Source: Bartonella krasnovii (GTDB lineage: Bacteria; Pseudomonadota; Alphaproteobacteria; Rhizobiales; Rhizobiaceae). From it: a stretch of 64,000 nucleotides of DNA. The notes under the pieces are model-generated. The model made no database searches, was not told the origin of the DNA, and saw only the letters and a program-made list of their open reading frames with translations. The position numbers and the translations under genes were made by a program. The DNA lies in NCBI RefSeq assembly GCF_003606345.3, contig NZ_CP031844.2, positions 682,001 through 746,000 on the forward strand, written 5' to 3'. Positions 36,862 through 48,018 of the stretch are shown here, piece by piece. Position 1 is the first letter of the stretch, and each line of letters begins with the position of its first letter.

Positions 36862-37329
36862 ATGATCAGCACTGAAAGAACTAGAAATTTAGAGGCTGTT
36901 GATATTGAAAAACTGCTATCAATATTGCCGCATCGTTATCCATTTTTATTGATCGATCGTATCGTTGATATTGATGGTGAACAAGAAGCAGTTGGTATTA
37001 AAAATATAACGATTAACGAACCGCATTTTACGGGACATTTTCCTGCAAAACCTGTTATGCCTGGAGTTTTGATTTTAGAAGCTATGGCACAAACGGCTGG
37101 AGCAATAGCACTTTTAAATTTAGGCAATCAGCAAACAAATTTAGTTTACCTTATGACGGTTGATAATGCGAAATTTCGTAAACCTGTTATGCCTGGTGAT
37201 CAGCTTAAAATTCATGTTCAGCTTTTGAAAAAGAGATCTGGTATGAGGCGTTTTTCATGTGTTGCAAAAGTAGAAGATGTCCGCGTCGCTGAAGCAGAAA
37301 TTGCTGCGATGATTGTTGAAGAAAAATAA
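36862..37329 (+). CDS. fabZ: 3-hydroxyacyl-ACP dehydratase FabZ
   Basis: 155 residues. H59 in [11 protein letters not shown] and E73 in [11 protein letters not shown] are the catalytic pair, with the spacing of the E. coli enzyme. It dehydrates 3-hydroxyacyl-ACP, the same pool used by LpxA and LpxD, which explains the clustering. AAGGAG precedes the start inside the end of lpxD. Confidence 0.97.
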   Translation: MISTERTRNLEAVDIEKLLSILPHRYPFLLIDRIVDIDGEQEAVGIKNITINEPHFTGHFPAKPVMPGVLILEAMAQTAGAIALLNLGNQQTNLVYLMTVDNAKFRKPVMPGDQLKIHVQLLKKRSGMRRFSCVAKVEDVRVAEAEIAAMIVEEK

Positions 37330-37353
37330 ACGATATTTGATGGGAAATTAATA

Positions 37354-38178
37354 ATGTCCGGTACGAAAATCCATCCAACTGCTCTTGTGGAGAAGGGAGC
37401 ACAGCTTGGTGAGAATGTACGCGTTGGACCATTTTGCCATATTAGTTCAGAGGCTGTTATTGGTGATGAGTGTAGTTTGACAAGTCATGTTGTAATAATG
37501 GGAAAGACAACGTTAGGAGCCAAGAGTAAAGTATTTTCTCATGCAGTTTTGGGAGAAGAGCCGCAAAATAATAAACATAAAGGGGGAGCTACGACCCTTT
37601 CTATCGGTAAGAATTGTACAATTCGTGAAGGTGTCACAATGCATAGAGGCTCCGATTCGAGCGTGGGAATGACAGTTGTTGGTGATAATTGTCAATTTTT
37701 TTGTTATGCACATATCGCTCATGATTGTCGTGTGGGTAATCATGTAACATTTGCTAATAATGCAATGATTGCTGGTCATGTTACTGTTGGTGATTATGTG
37801 ATTATCGGTGGTGGTGCTGCTGTTCACCAATTTGTTCGTGTTGGGCATCATGCATTTATTGGCGGTGTATCTGCACTAGTGGGTGATCTGATTCCTTATG
37901 GAACAGCTGTTGGTGTGCAGGCAAAACTTGCCGGGCTCAATATTATTGGTATGAAGCGTGCAGGGCTTGAGCGTCAAGATATTCACGCACTCCGTCATGC
38001 GGTTGCAATGCTTTTTGATCATAGCAAGCCCTTTAAAGAGCGTGTTAATGATGTTGCTTCTTTCTATTCTTCTTCTCAGTCGGTTGCTGACGTTGTTAAT
38101 TTTATTAAGGAAGAAGGAAAGCGTTTTTATTGTACACCAAAATTTGAAGGTGATAGAATAAAAGAACATAAGGATTAA
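37354..38178 (+). CDS. lpxA: UDP-N-acetylglucosamine O-acyltransferase
   Basis: 274 residues. Hexapeptide beta-helix from the start (IHPTALVEKGAQLGENVRVG), catalytic histidine near 123 in AHIAHDCRVGN, and the helical C-terminal domain from about 190 (IGMKRAGLERQDI). First step of lipid A synthesis. Twenty-four bases after fabZ. Confidence 0.97.
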   Translation: MSGTKIHPTALVEKGAQLGENVRVGPFCHISSEAVIGDECSLTSHVVIMGKTTLGAKSKVFSHAVLGEEPQNNKHKGGATTLSIGKNCTIREGVTMHRGSDSSVGMTVVGDNCQFFCYAHIAHDCRVGNHVTFANNAMIAGHVTVGDYVIIGGGAAVHQFVRVGHHAFIGGVSALVGDLIPYGTAVGVQAKLAGLNIIGMKRAGLERQDIHALRHAVAMLFDHSKPFKERVNDVASFYSSSQSVADVVNFIKEEGKRFYCTPKFEGDRIKEHKD

Positions 38179-38180
38179 AA

Positions 38181-39053
38181 ATGCCTATTTGGAGTGCCAG
38201 AAATTTTCTTTCCGGCCGTACTGCTATTATAGCAGGAAGTGGTGTTCTACCGATAACAGTTGCGCAGGCTCTTGAGAAGAATGGAGAGAATCCCTTTCTT
38301 GTGCTTTTGCATGGTGAGGCAGATTCTGTTCTTTATCGCTATGAGCACTGCGAGCTATCAATTGTAGAGTTAGCGCGACTCGTTAAAATCTTAAAAGAAG
38401 CTGGAGTTTATAATGTTGTTTTAGCAGGTGGTGTGAAAAAGCGACCACTTCTTACACAATTGCGATTGGACTGGACAACATTTTTAGCTCTTCCTAAGTT
38501 AATTGGGGCTTTGAGGAGGGGGGATGATGCGTTATTAAAAGCTTTTATACGAGTTATTGAAGCGCATGGTTTTTGTGTTATCGGTGCCCACGAGATAGTT
38601 CCAGATATTTTAGCACCCATAGAATTTAATTTAACAGTACGGCGTGCTACACAGAAAGAAAAGAAAGATATTTTTTTAGCAGCAAAAGCAGCAAAGCTTT
38701 TAGGTCAATTGGATATTGGACAAGCCGTTGTCGTTATTCAAGGAAGGGTGGTTGCTCTGGAAGGCGCTGAGGGAACCGATAATATGTTATGGCGTGTTTG
38801 TGAAATGCGAGAAAGAGGGCAAATTCCTCCTCAAGGTGGTGTTCTTGTAAAATGTGCAAAGCCACAACAGGATAATCGCGTTGATTTGCCATCAATTGGG
38901 CCTGCGACAATAATGAATATTGCAAAGAGTGGTTTATCTGGTATTGCGGTGGAGGCAAATAGAAGTCTCATATTATCGATGAAAACAACAATAGAAAAAG
39001 CCAACAAACATTCTTTATTTATAGAAACCTTTGAAAAGTTTGATCATGAATGA
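38181..39053 (+). CDS. lpxI: UDP-2,3-diacylglucosamine pyrophosphatase LpxI
   Basis: 290 residues of the LpxI (DUF1009) family: AIIAGSGVLPITVAQAL, the linker QLRLDWTTFLALPKL and VVVIQGRVVALEGAEGTD followed by CAKPQQDNRVDLPSIGP. It replaces LpxH in alphaproteobacteria and hydrolyses the UDP-diacylglucosamine to lipid X. Starts two bases after lpxA and overlaps lpxB by eight bases. Confidence 0.95.
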   Translation: MPIWSARNFLSGRTAIIAGSGVLPITVAQALEKNGENPFLVLLHGEADSVLYRYEHCELSIVELARLVKILKEAGVYNVVLAGGVKKRPLLTQLRLDWTTFLALPKLIGALRRGDDALLKAFIRVIEAHGFCVIGAHEIVPDILAPIEFNLTVRRATQKEKKDIFLAAKAAKLLGQLDIGQAVVVIQGRVVALEGAEGTDNMLWRVCEMRERGQIPPQGGVLVKCAKPQQDNRVDLPSIGPATIMNIAKSGLSGIAVEANRSLILSMKTTIEKANKHSLFIETFEKFDHE

Positions 39054-40242
39054 TTGTTTCTTAAAAGTTGCTATTGTTGCAGGTGAGGAATCTGGCGATT
39101 TTCTCGGAGCAGATTTAATTTCTTGTTTATCACAACAAATAGGATGCAATATTCATTTGATAGGTGTTGGGGGAAGGCATTTAAAGGCATTAGGTTTAAA
39201 AAGCTTTTTTGATTCTCAGGATATTGCTTTAATAGGTTTAAAGGAGGTATTGAAAAAATTACCGCTGCTGCTGCTCCATATTCGTAATTTATCCAAATTT
39301 ATTGTACAAGAACAACCTGATTGCTTAATTATCATTGATAATCCTGATTTTACGCATCGTGTTGCAAAAAAGGTACGTGCTTTAGCGCCTTCTATTCCAA
39401 TTATTAAATATATTGCACCAACCGTTTGGGCATGGAGGCCAGAGCGTGCAAAAGCTATGCGGGGATTTGTTGATCATGTTTTAGCGGTTTTTCCTTTTGA
39501 AGAAAAGGTTATGCAGGATTTGGGAGGTCCTGCTACCACCTATGTTGGACATCGTCTTTTGACATATCCTCCTCTTTTGAGAGTTCAGTCAGAAAAAAAA
39601 CGCCAAGTAGAACAAAGGAATTTGTGTGGTCAACAAACATCATCGCCTACATTGGTTATTTTGCCTGGATCACGCAATTTAGAGATTCGTTCTTTAATGC
39701 CTATTTTTCAAGAAACAGTGGAGATTCTCGTACAACGTATCCCTCATTTACAGATTATTTTACCAACTTTACCCCACTTAGTGGATAGAATCCGTAATTT
39801 TGTGCAGGACTGGAAAAGAAAAGTAGAAATTGTTGTTGGTGAAGATGAAAAATGGCATGCTTTTGCACAAGCAGATGTTGCTCTTGCAGCCCATGGAACA
39901 GTTTCTCTTGAATTAGCTTTAGCAAAAATTCCTACGGTCCTTTGCTATAAACTTGATTATTTTTCTAAATTATTTATTTTTCCTAAAATGATGTTATGGA
40001 GTGCTGCTCTTCCAAATATTATTGCTGATAAGCCTATTATTCCAGAATATTTGAATGAATTGATACGTCCTGGCATGTTAGCAAGACAGGTAGAACAACT
40101 TTTATCTAATCCTTTATTGCGCCAGGCTCAACTCGATGCTTTTGAAGTGGTAGAACAGAAAATGAACACTGAAATCCCATCAGGAATTGTAGGCGCGCAA
40201 AAAATTATCACTCTTTTAAAGAGTAAAGGTAAAATTGTATAA
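39046..40242 (+). CDS. lpxB: Lipid-A-disaccharide synthase
   Basis: 398 residues from the ATG at 39046, which lies inside the end of lpxI. GT-B fold features: VAGEESGDFLGADLI, IKYIAPTVWAWRPERAK, LPGSRNLEI and AAHGTVSLELALAKIPTV. It joins lipid X and UDP-diacylglucosamine at the inner membrane. Last gene of the rpsB-to-lpxB plus-strand series. Confidence 0.96.
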   Translation: MNDCFLKVAIVAGEESGDFLGADLISCLSQQIGCNIHLIGVGGRHLKALGLKSFFDSQDIALIGLKEVLKKLPLLLLHIRNLSKFIVQEQPDCLIIIDNPDFTHRVAKKVRALAPSIPIIKYIAPTVWAWRPERAKAMRGFVDHVLAVFPFEEKVMQDLGGPATTYVGHRLLTYPPLLRVQSEKKRQVEQRNLCGQQTSSPTLVILPGSRNLEIRSLMPIFQETVEILVQRIPHLQIILPTLPHLVDRIRNFVQDWKRKVEIVVGEDEKWHAFAQADVALAAHGTVSLELALAKIPTVLCYKLDYFSKLFIFPKMMLWSAALPNIIADKPIIPEYLNELIRPGMLARQVEQLLSNPLLRQAQLDAFEVVEQKMNTEIPSGIVGAQKIITLLKSKGKIV

Positions 40243-40262
40243 ATAAAGTAATATCTTGATGA

Positions 40263-41036
40263 TTAATGTTTAATTTTAGCAAGAAAATCACAAGCACGTT
40301 GGCTTTTAGGGTTGGTAAAGAATTTATCAGAGGCTGTATCTTCAACAATTTTTCCATTTTCTAGAAAGAGTATTCTTTCTGAGACTTTTTTTGCGAAGCT
40401 CATTTCATGGGTAACACAAAGCATTGTAATTCCAGTATCGGCCAATTGAGCGATCACTTCCAAAACTTCTCCCACACTTTCTGGATCAAGAGCAGAAGTA
40501 GGTTCATCAAAAAGCATGACTTCAGGTTCCATACAAAGCGCACGAGCAATTGCAACACGCTGTTGTTGTCCACCAGAAAGTTGTAAAGGATATTTTTCAC
40601 AGTGTTTTTCAATACCGACATGCGTTAAGTAACGAATTGCTCGTTCTTTTGCTTGTTGTTTAGAAAGTCCTTGAACTGTCATAGGGGCTAAAATACAATT
40701 TTGTATAACGCTCATGTGGGGAAATAAATTAAAGTTCTGAAAAACCATTCCTATTTTTCGCAGAACATTTTTTTGCTGTTGTATAGGAGCAGTATTGATA
40801 TCAACGTTATGAATACAGATTGAACCTTTTTGTGCTTGTTCTAATTGATTAATACAACGAATTAATGTTGATTTTCCTGATCCGGATGGCCCGCAGATAA
40901 CAATATGTTCACCAGCTTGAACATCAAAGTTGATATCCTGTAAGACATGAAAGTTTCCATACCATTTATTGAGATTTCGAATAGAGATCACAGGATTCTG
41001 ATTGGGGGAGATTGATTGATTATTTTTTAAATTCAT
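40263..41036 (-). CDS. Amino-acid ABC transporter ATPase
   Basis: 257 residues: Walker [11 protein letters not shown]-loop [11 protein letters not shown], signature [15 protein letters not shown], Walker [15 protein letters not shown], and the closing [16 protein letters not shown]. Closest to GlnQ/HisP. It powers the two permeases encoded upstream; a gap of 80 bases separates it from the nearer permease gene. Ends 20 bases from the convergent lpxB. Confidence 0.95.
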   Translation of the reverse strand: MNLKNNQSISPNQNPVISIRNLNKWYGNFHVLQDINFDVQAGEHIVICGPSGSGKSTLIRCINQLEQAQKGSICIHNVDINTAPIQQQKNVLRKIGMVFQNFNLFPHMSVIQNCILAPMTVQGLSKQQAKERAIRYLTHVGIEKHCEKYPLQLSGGQQQRVAIARALCMEPEVMLFDEPTSALDPESVGEVLEVIAQLADTGITMLCVTHEMSFAKKVSERILFLENGKIVEDTASDKFFTNPKSQRACDFLAKIKH

Positions 41037-41116
41037 TTTGTTTTATTCTTTCATTGATGAATAAATTGATTAATTCAACATTTTAGTTTGGTAAAGTTTT
41101 TTATGATCATTTTATT

Positions 41117-41824
41117 TTACCGTAAATATCGCGTGAGATGATGTTCAATAAAAACAATAAAACGATGAATGAGTTCAACAATAAAAAGATAGATAAGTGT
41201 GGCCCAAACGTAAACTTGAAAATCAAATGTACGTGAATAAGTGAGTTTAGCAATCCCCATTAAATCATAAACAGTAACCAGTGAGGCAATGGCACTCGAT
41301 TTAATCATTAAAATCAACTCATTTCCTAAGGGACGTAATGCTACAATCATTGCTTGTGGAAGAATAACTCTAAAAAATGTGACAGAATTGCTCAGACCTA
41401 AAGCTTTTGATGCTTCACGTTGTCCAGTGGTTACAGATAGAAAACTTCCTTTAAAGATCTCAGATTGATAGGCAGAAGAATTGAGTGTAAAAATAAAAAG
41501 ACAACAATACCACGCGTTTTGAAAAAACCACCATAGACCGACTTGTTGCCAAAAAGTGTTCATTGAACCAAGCCCATAATAAAAAAGGAAGAGTTGGGCT
41601 AACAAAGGAGAGCCGCGGAAAAAATAGACATAAGCATTTGCAAAATATTGTAAAAACCTATTCTTTGATAAACGTGCAAAAGCGATAAGCATACCAAGAA
41701 AAAAACCAAGAGAACAAGAGATAAAAACAAGCTCGACAGTAACAATCAAGCCATCAATAAACTTGGGCCCATAACGGCTTAAAAGATCAGGATTAAAAAG
41801 GAAATAAAGCCACTCTGGAATCAT
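41117..41824 (-). CDS. Polar amino-acid ABC transporter permease (HisM-like)
   Basis: 235 residues with about five membrane helices and the EAA loop (EASKALGLSNSVTFFRVILP). Its start overlaps the end of the other permease gene by four bases. HisM/HisQ-type pairs import basic or polar amino acids. Confidence 0.92.
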   Translation of the reverse strand: MIPEWLYFLFNPDLLSRYGPKFIDGLIVTVELVFISCSLGFFLGMLIAFARLSKNRFLQYFANAYVYFFRGSPLLAQLFLFYYGLGSMNTFWQQVGLWWFFQNAWYCCLFIFTLNSSAYQSEIFKGSFLSVTTGQREASKALGLSNSVTFFRVILPQAMIVALRPLGNELILMIKSSAIASLVTVYDLMGIAKLTYSRTFDFQVYVWATLIYLFIVELIHRFIVFIEHHLTRYLR

Positions 41825-42558
41825 TGACTTGGTACCTTTTTATAGCCTATTTGAGTGTATGTTTCCAAATGGCGTAAGATTGCGCCGAAAAAGGCTGAAA
41901 ATAATAAATAGAGTAAGCATGCTACAAGATAAAATAGCATGGGTTTATTGGTCGCAGCGACAGCTAAATTCGTTTGTCGCATGAGATCAACAAGCGCGAT
42001 GGTTGAAACGAGGGATGTATCTTTCAATAAAGTAAGCCAATTATTAGAAAGTCCTGGCAAGGCATTTCGTATGAGCTGAGGGAAGACAATACGAAAGAAT
42101 GTGGTTGAGCGTGAAAGCCCTAAAGCTTTAGAAGCTTCATATTGCCCTTTATCAAAAATGTTGAATGCTCCAAGCCAAACTTCACAAGAAAAAGCGGCAA
42201 GAACCATACTCAGTGCAAGAACACCAGCAACAAAAGCATTGATACTGAACATGACTTCAAGATTAAAATAGTCAAAGATATTTTGAATAAGGCTTTGTAA
42301 TCCGTAGTACACTAAAAACAAGGTTAAAAGCTCTGGTAGCCCACGAAATACCGTTGAAAAGAGACGTGCTATAGCTTTAGCCATCTTAATATTGGACCGA
42401 ATCATCACTGCATTTAGAAGTCCTAGAGGAAGTCCTAGAAAGCCGCAACATAACGCCAATGACAATGTCATTCCTGCGCTAGAAAGTATAACCGTTCCCC
42501 ATCCACCACTGCTAAATGATAGCAATGCTAAATTTTCAATCATTTTCGCGTTCCTCAT
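41821..42558 (-). CDS. Polar amino-acid ABC transporter permease (HisQ-like)
   Basis: 245 residues, or 240 from the second Met at 42543. About five membrane helices and the EAA loop (EASKALGLSRSTTFFRIVFP). Partner of the following permease. Lies 62 bases after a binding-protein gene. Confidence 0.92.
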   Translation of the reverse strand: MRNAKMIENLALLSFSSGGWGTVILSSAGMTLSLALCCGFLGLPLGLLNAVMIRSNIKMAKAIARLFSTVFRGLPELLTLFLVYYGLQSLIQNIFDYFNLEVMFSINAFVAGVLALSMVLAAFSCEVWLGAFNIFDKGQYEASKALGLSRSTTFFRIVFPQLIRNALPGLSNNWLTLLKDTSLVSTIALVDLMRQTNLAVAATNKPMLFYLVACLLYLLFSAFFGAILRHLETYTQIGYKKVPSQ

Positions 42559-42620
42559 GAAAGAGTTAGATAACTTTTTAGAAGTAAACAGTAGATTTTA
42601 TTTAAATATCATAGTGATAT

Positions 42621-43373
42621 TTAATAAACATCATTTGTAAAATATTTTCTCATAATTTTCTCATAAGTTCCATCCAAACGGATTTCTTTTATTGCTTTAT
42701 TGAACTTATTTTTAAGATCATTATCGTTTTGACGCAGTGCAATTGCAACAGGAAATTTAGTTTCTTCCAGAGTTCCTAGGAGGAGACAGCAATCTTTTCC
42801 TTCATTTTTAAGCCAATTTAATGCTTGTAATTTATCAACAATAATCAGATCAAGTCGATGATTTAAAAGGTCACGATTCACTTCTATTGTAGAAGGGTAA
42901 AGTTTGATTTTTACCTCTTCAGAGGCATAATGATCTTCCGCATAAATAGCTTGTGTTGTATTCGATTGCACACCAAGATTTCTGCCTCTAAAGCTTTGTG
43001 TAGAAATGTCTTTAATTCCTGAAGCTTTGGTAACAATGATAGCCAGTTCTGTATTGTAGTAAGGATCTGTGAAGTCAATTTTTTGTAAACGCTCTTGTGT
43101 ATGAGAAAGAGAAGCAACAATAGCATCATATTTTTTTGCAATAAGTCCAGGGATCATTCCCTCAAAATCTTGCGTGACAATGGTACATTTAACATTCATT
43201 TTTTTACAAAGGGCATAAGATATATCAATATCAAACCCTTTAAGCTCATTATTTGAGTCAATATAACTAAAGGGAGGATAAGTGCCTTCACTGGCGATTT
43301 TTAATGTTTTCGCCTCAGCCAATGGGGTAAATAGCGCAGCGCTTATTATAAGAGCTCCTGCTAATAGTTTCAT
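42621..43373 (-). CDS. Periplasmic polar amino-acid binding protein, copy 1
   Basis: 250 residues, signal peptide MKLLAGALIISAALFTPLAEA, then the SBP family 3 fold: YPPFSYIDSNNELKGFDIDI contacts ligand, and LSHTQERLQKIDFTDPYYNT follows. Resembles HisJ/ArgT. It is the gene next to the permeases, so it should feed this importer. Copy 2 at 43858-44610 is very similar along its whole length. Confidence 0.93.
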   Translation of the reverse strand: MKLLAGALIISAALFTPLAEAKTLKIASEGTYPPFSYIDSNNELKGFDIDISYALCKKMNVKCTIVTQDFEGMIPGLIAKKYDAIVASLSHTQERLQKIDFTDPYYNTELAIIVTKASGIKDISTQSFRGRNLGVQSNTTQAIYAEDHYASEEVKIKLYPSTIEVNRDLLNHRLDLIIVDKLQALNWLKNEGKDCCLLLGTLEETKFPVAIALRQNDNDLKNKFNKAIKEIRLDGTYEKIMRKYFTNDVY

Positions 43374-43857
43374 GATATTCTCCTATTGGATAAGCGAAAA
43401 AATATGAATTTGTCACGTTTTTATAATCTGTAAGCTTTTCTAGAGCAACGCAAAAATTTATCGGTATTTATTTTAGATTATGATACTAGACATTATTACC
43501 CAAAAATTATCTTTTTTATTGATTGAAAGAAGAATAAATATCTTATTGCTTGTATGATAGCTTAACTTTCCTGAAATGATCAATTTAAATCATCTCAGGA
43601 GCAAAGATTAGAGATTGTTCTTTTAAAATAAGACTATTCAATTTTAACATAAAAAAATTAGATTCTAATAAGATAAAAATAAAATCTTATTGTTATCATT
43701 GAATTCCATAAACATTCAACGATCAAGAAACAATTAGAAATTATTATCTTTGATAAATCAAAACCTTTCAAAACACTGAATTTTTAATTATACTTGCATG
43801 TTTAACAAAGAGCTAAAAACTTTCCTTAAAGAGATTAATTTTAATCCATCGTGATAT
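43374..43857. other. Spacer between the two binding-protein genes
   Basis: 484 AT-rich bases without a gene. The first bases after each binding-protein start (upstream DNA, 43374-43400 and 44611-44640) are alike, with GAATATTCTCC/GAATGTTCTCC-type ribosome regions, which fits a tandem duplication. No terminator stands out. Confidence 0.5.
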
Positions 43858-44610
43858 TTAATTGAGATCGAATGTAAAATATCTTTTCATAATTTTTTCA
43901 TAGGTTCCATCAGCACGAATTTCTTGTATTGCTTTATTAAAGCTATTTTTAAGATCATTATTATTTTGACGGATTGCAATTGCGATAGGAAATTTTGTTT
44001 CTTCTAAAGTTCCTAGAAGCTTACAGCAATCCTTTCCTTCATTTTCAAGCCAATTTAAGGCCTTTACTTTATCAAAAATGATGATATCAAGCCGATGGCT
44101 TAAAAGATCACGATTCACTTCTATTGTAGAAGGGTAAAGTTTGATATTCACGCCTTCAGAAGCATAGTGGTCTTCTACATAAGCAGATTGTGTTGTATTC
44201 GATTGTACACCAAGATTTTTACCTCTAAAGGCTTGTGCCGAGATTTCTTTAATTTCTGAATCCTTGGTAACAATAACTGCCAGTACCGTGTTGTAGTAAG
44301 GATCTGTAAAATCAACTTTTTGCAAGCGTTCTTTTGTAGGAGAAAGGGAAGAAATAATCGCATCGTATTTTTTTGCCAGAAGACCAGGAATCATCCCCTC
44401 GAACTCTTGCGTGACAATGGTACATTCAATATTCATTTTTTCACAAAGAGCATAAGATATATCAATATCAAACCCTTTAAGCTCATTATTTGAGTCAATA
44501 TAACTAAAAGGGGGATAAGAAGCATCACTTGCAATTTTTAAAGTTTGAGAATTAGCTGGTAGGGTAAAGAGTGTTGCGCTTATTATAAGAGCTCTTATTA
44601 ATAACTTCAT
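43858..44610 (-). CDS. Periplasmic polar amino-acid binding protein, copy 2
   Basis: 250 residues with signal peptide MKLLIRALIISATLFTLPANS. It differs from copy 1 mainly by conservative changes (for example ASYPPFSY for GTYPPFSY, LSPTKERLQK for LSHTQERLQK). Ligand-contact residues seem preserved but the altered sites near the pocket could change specificity. It is 484 bases upstream of copy 1 and may use its own promoter. Confidence 0.92.
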   Translation of the reverse strand: MKLLIRALIISATLFTLPANSQTLKIASDASYPPFSYIDSNNELKGFDIDISYALCEKMNIECTIVTQEFEGMIPGLLAKKYDAIISSLSPTKERLQKVDFTDPYYNTVLAVIVTKDSEIKEISAQAFRGKNLGVQSNTTQSAYVEDHYASEGVNIKLYPSTIEVNRDLLSHRLDIIIFDKVKALNWLENEGKDCCKLLGTLEETKFPIAIAIRQNNNDLKNSFNKAIQEIRADGTYEKIMKRYFTFDLN

Positions 44611-44894
44611 AATGTTCTCCTATTCAATAAGCTGAAAAATATGAAACCATGCCCCCCCTTATAATCTGTAAGCTCTTTAGGAGCAATGTAAAAATTTATC
44701 TGTCCTCATTTTGTTACTATTATTATACTGGATCACAGTCAAAAAAATGATTTATTCGTATCAACAAGTATGGGAGGAAAAATACAGGAAAGAAGGAAAG
44801 CTATTGTTAATGATGGGATGCATTATAATAGTTTCATTTAAAATCAATTAATCATCGTTGTAAAAAACTTTAAAGGATGTTTTTACTCATTTAT

Positions 44895-44924
44895 AATAAA
44901 GCTTCAGTTTACTGAAGCTTTATT
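44895..44924. terminator. Strong hairpin at the end of gltA
   Basis: AATAAAGCTTCAG and CTGAAGCTTTATT form a perfect 13-bp stem with loop TTTA, 12 bases past the gltA stop. The A and T flanks make it usable in both directions, so it may also shield gltA from the neighbouring promoters. Confidence 0.8.
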
Positions 44925-44935
44925 GATTTCTTTCT

Positions 44936-46231
44936 TTAATTAACACGTTTATCTATAGGAACATAATCACGCATAGCATAACCTGTATAAAGTTGTCGAG
45001 GACGACCAATTTTTTGTGCAGGATCTTCAATCATTTCTTTCCACTGTGCGACCCACCCGACACTGCGTGCTAATGCAAAAAGAACAGTAAACATTTCGGT
45101 TGGAAAACCTAAAGCTTTTAATGTAATACCGGAATAAAAATCAACATTAGGATAAAGCTTTTTCTCAATAAAATATTCATCATTTAAGGCAATTTTTTCC
45201 AGTTCTATTGCAATATCAAGAAGCGGATCATCTTGAATATTGAGCTCTTTTAAAACTTCATGACAGGTTTTTTGCATGATTTTTGCACGTGGGTCATAAT
45301 TTTTATAGACGCGGTGACCAAAGCCCATAAGGCGAAAAGGATCATTTTTATCTTTTGCACGTGCAATAAATTCAGGAATTCTTTTAATAGAACCTATTTC
45401 CTGTAGCATTTTTAGGCATGCTTCATTGGCACCACCATGTGCTGGTCCCCAAAGGCATGCAACACCTGCTGCAATACAGGCAAACGGATTTGCACCTGAT
45501 GACCCAGCAAGACGTACCGTAGATGTAGAAGCATTTTGTTCATGATCGGCATGAAGGATAAAGATTTGATCCATCGCCCGAGCAAGTACAGGGTTTGTTT
45601 TATATTCTTCACAAGGAACAGCAAAGCACATACGGAGGAAATTTTCAGCATAATTAAGATCATTGCGTGGATAAACAAATGCTTGTCCAATACTATATTT
45701 ATAAGCCATAGCAGCAAGTGTTGGAACTTTTGAGATAAGACGAACAGAAGCAATCATTCTCTGGTGAGGATCTGTAATATCAATAGAGTCATGATAGAAA
45801 GCCGACATAGCGCCAAGGCAGGCAACCATGACAGCCATGGGATGAGAGTCACGACGAAAGCCGTGGAAAAAGCGTGAAAATTGTTCGTGGACCATTGTAT
45901 GCTGCATGATACATCGATCAAAGTCGTTTTTTTCTTGCTGTGTTGGGAGTTCCCCATAAAGGAGAAGATAACAACTTTCGAGAAAGTCTCCTTTTTCAGC
46001 TAATTGATCTATAGGATATCCACGATAAAGCAATATCCCTTTATCGCCATCAATATAAGTAATTTTTGATTCACAAGAAGCTGTTGAAGTAAAACCAGGA
46101 TCATAGGTAAAAATATTGGTTTTTTTGTAGAGAGAAGCGATTTCGATGACCTCGGGTCCACTCGTGCCTTTACGCAGGGGAAGCTCTACTTTTTTATCGT
46201 TCACAATAATATGTGCGTTATTCTCAGACAT
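44936..46231 (-). CDS. gltA: Citrate synthase
   Basis: 431 residues, type II hexameric length. H265 ([11 protein letters not shown]), H306 ([14 protein letters not shown]) and D364 (NVDFYSGI) form the catalytic triad. It condenses acetyl-CoA with oxaloacetate. AAAGGA precedes the ATG. The gene contains the segment used for Bartonella genotyping: I recall the reverse-primer site, which matches exactly at 45072-45093, and the forward site at 45432-45450 with one change. This is the best genus marker in the window. Confidence 0.98.
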   Translation of the reverse strand: MSENNAHIIVNDKKVELPLRKGTSGPEVIEIASLYKKTNIFTYDPGFTSTASCESKITYIDGDKGILLYRGYPIDQLAEKGDFLESCYLLLYGELPTQQEKNDFDRCIMQHTMVHEQFSRFFHGFRRDSHPMAVMVACLGAMSAFYHDSIDITDPHQRMIASVRLISKVPTLAAMAYKYSIGQAFVYPRNDLNYAENFLRMCFAVPCEEYKTNPVLARAMDQIFILHADHEQNASTSTVRLAGSSGANPFACIAAGVACLWGPAHGGANEACLKMLQEIGSIKRIPEFIARAKDKNDPFRLMGFGHRVYKNYDPRAKIMQKTCHEVLKELNIQDDPLLDIAIELEKIALNDEYFIEKKLYPNVDFYSGITLKALGFPTEMFTVLFALARSVGWVAQWKEMIEDPAQKIGRPRQLYTGYAMRDYVPIDKRVN

Positions 46232-46476
46232 TCGGTATTCCTTTCAGATCCTTCTCTTCTAAAAATTAAGACTCTGCTTCATGAGAGTGTGAGATATATA
46301 ATAACTGAAGCTTTTCTTACTTGTATTGAGGGTAGATTGCCTCTAAAATATTTTCTTATTGATCATTATTACTCAATAAAAACTGTATTTCAATGATATA
46401 AGATAAAAAAACTCTTTTTAGATTACATTGAAGTATCTACATAGATACTCATTTGAGGGGATATACCTAGTATACA
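46232..46476. other. Spacer between gltX and gltA
   Basis: 245 bases, no gene. It should carry the gltA promoter. Confidence 0.4.
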
Positions 46477-47907
46477 TCATGAACCTATTGTTGTGGTAAG
46501 TTGGTCATTAATGCGATGAAGAGATTCATCGCGTCCCAGTAAAATAAGAACATCCAAAACACCTGGCGATGTGGTACAGCCTGTAAGAGCTGCACGAAGA
46601 GGTTGGGCGATAGATCCAAATTTGAGATTCTGTGTTTGGATATAAGAGCGAAGAATTTCATCGAGGGCTTTTGTATCCCAAGAAGGGCAAGCTTTTAGGG
46701 CAAGATAAAGATCATTTAAAATGGTTCGTCCATTTTTATCTAAAAGTATTTGTGCTTTTTCGTTAAGCTGTAATGGTCTCTGCGTAAAAATAAAGGAGGC
46801 ATTGTCAATCAGTTCACGCAGTGTTTTTGAACGCTCTTTCAAATGTGGGATTGCTTTGAAAAATTGAACACGACGTTGTTCATCAAGTCTTTCAATGATT
46901 TGTGTTCCCCCATCGGTTTCTGGTAGAATATCAAGAGCGGCATCAAAAAGTTCTTGATCATTGCTCATGCGCATATAGTGTCCGTTGATGGAATCGAGCT
47001 TTCTGAGATCAAAACGAGCAGCACCTTTGTTAATATCTTCAATATCAAACCAAGAAATCATATCTTTAAGTGACATGAGTTCGTCATCGCCATGGCTCCA
47101 TCCTAAACGGACAAGATAATTGCGTAAAGCAGCAGGAAGATATCCCATTGTTTTATAAGCATCAACGCCCAGCGCACCATGCCGCTTTGATAATTTTGCA
47201 CCATTTTCACCATGAATAAGAGGAATATGAGCCATAACAGGAATATCCCATCCCATAGCTTTAAAGATGATCGTTTGTCGGGCTGCATTGGTTAGATGAT
47301 CATCACCCCGTATGATATGTGTAACACCCATATCGTGATCATCAACGACAACAGCATGCATATAGGTAGGCGAACCATCAGAGCGCAAGATAATAAAGTC
47401 ATCTAAATCTTTATTAGGAAAATGAACATCACCTTGAACACGGTCGTGGACAACTGTTTCTCCCTCCTCAGGGGCTTTGATGCGAATAACAGGTTTGACA
47501 CCTTGAGGCGCTTCAGAAGCATCCCGGTTACGCCAACGTCCGTCATAACGAGGGGGGCGTCCTTCTGCACGGGCTTTTTCTCGCATTTCAGCTAACTCTT
47601 CAGGTGAGGCATAACAATAATACGCTTTGCCATTTTTGACCAATTGTTCAGCGACTTGGCGGTGACGTTCTGCACGTTCGAATTGAGAAATAGGGGGACC
47701 ATCATAACTAAGTCCCATCCAGTGCAAGCCATCTATAATGGCTTTTACAGCAGCTTCTGTTGAGCGTTCTCGATCTGTATCTTCAATGCGTAGAAGCATT
47801 TTTCCACCGGTATGTTTTGCATAAAGCCAATTAAAAAGAGCAGTACGAGCACCACCAATATGAAGGAATCCTGTGGGAGAGGGGGCAAAACGAGTAATAA
47901 CAGACAC
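46477..47907 (-). CDS. gltX: Glutamyl-tRNA synthetase 1
   Basis: 476 residues. HIGH-type site in [25 protein letters not shown]-type site [11 protein letters not shown] near 245, and an anticodon-binding C-terminal domain. Length is that of a normal bacterial GluRS. Alphaproteobacteria usually carry two gltX genes; the other is at 56844. Divergent from comEC. Confidence 0.96.
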   Translation of the reverse strand: MSVITRFAPSPTGFLHIGGARTALFNWLYAKHTGGKMLLRIEDTDRERSTEAAVKAIIDGLHWMGLSYDGPPISQFERAERHRQVAEQLVKNGKAYYCYASPEELAEMREKARAEGRPPRYDGRWRNRDASEAPQGVKPVIRIKAPEEGETVVHDRVQGDVHFPNKDLDDFIILRSDGSPTYMHAVVVDDHDMGVTHIIRGDDHLTNAARQTIIFKAMGWDIPVMAHIPLIHGENGAKLSKRHGALGVDAYKTMGYLPAALRNYLVRLGWSHGDDELMSLKDMISWFDIEDINKGAARFDLRKLDSINGHYMRMSNDQELFDAALDILPETDGGTQIIERLDEQRRVQFFKAIPHLKERSKTLRELIDNASFIFTQRPLQLNEKAQILLDKNGRTILNDLYLALKACPSWDTKALDEILRSYIQTQNLKFGSIAQPLRAALTGCTTSPGVLDVLILLGRDESLHRINDQLTTTIGS

Positions 47908-48018
47908 GAATATTTTCCTTTAAATTGAGATATTACTTATGGAACTTTATAGAAAGGTTATGTTAGCATAGGTGACGGGGTGTGCAATAGCCGCATTGCG
48001 AGTTAAAGTGGGGAGCGG

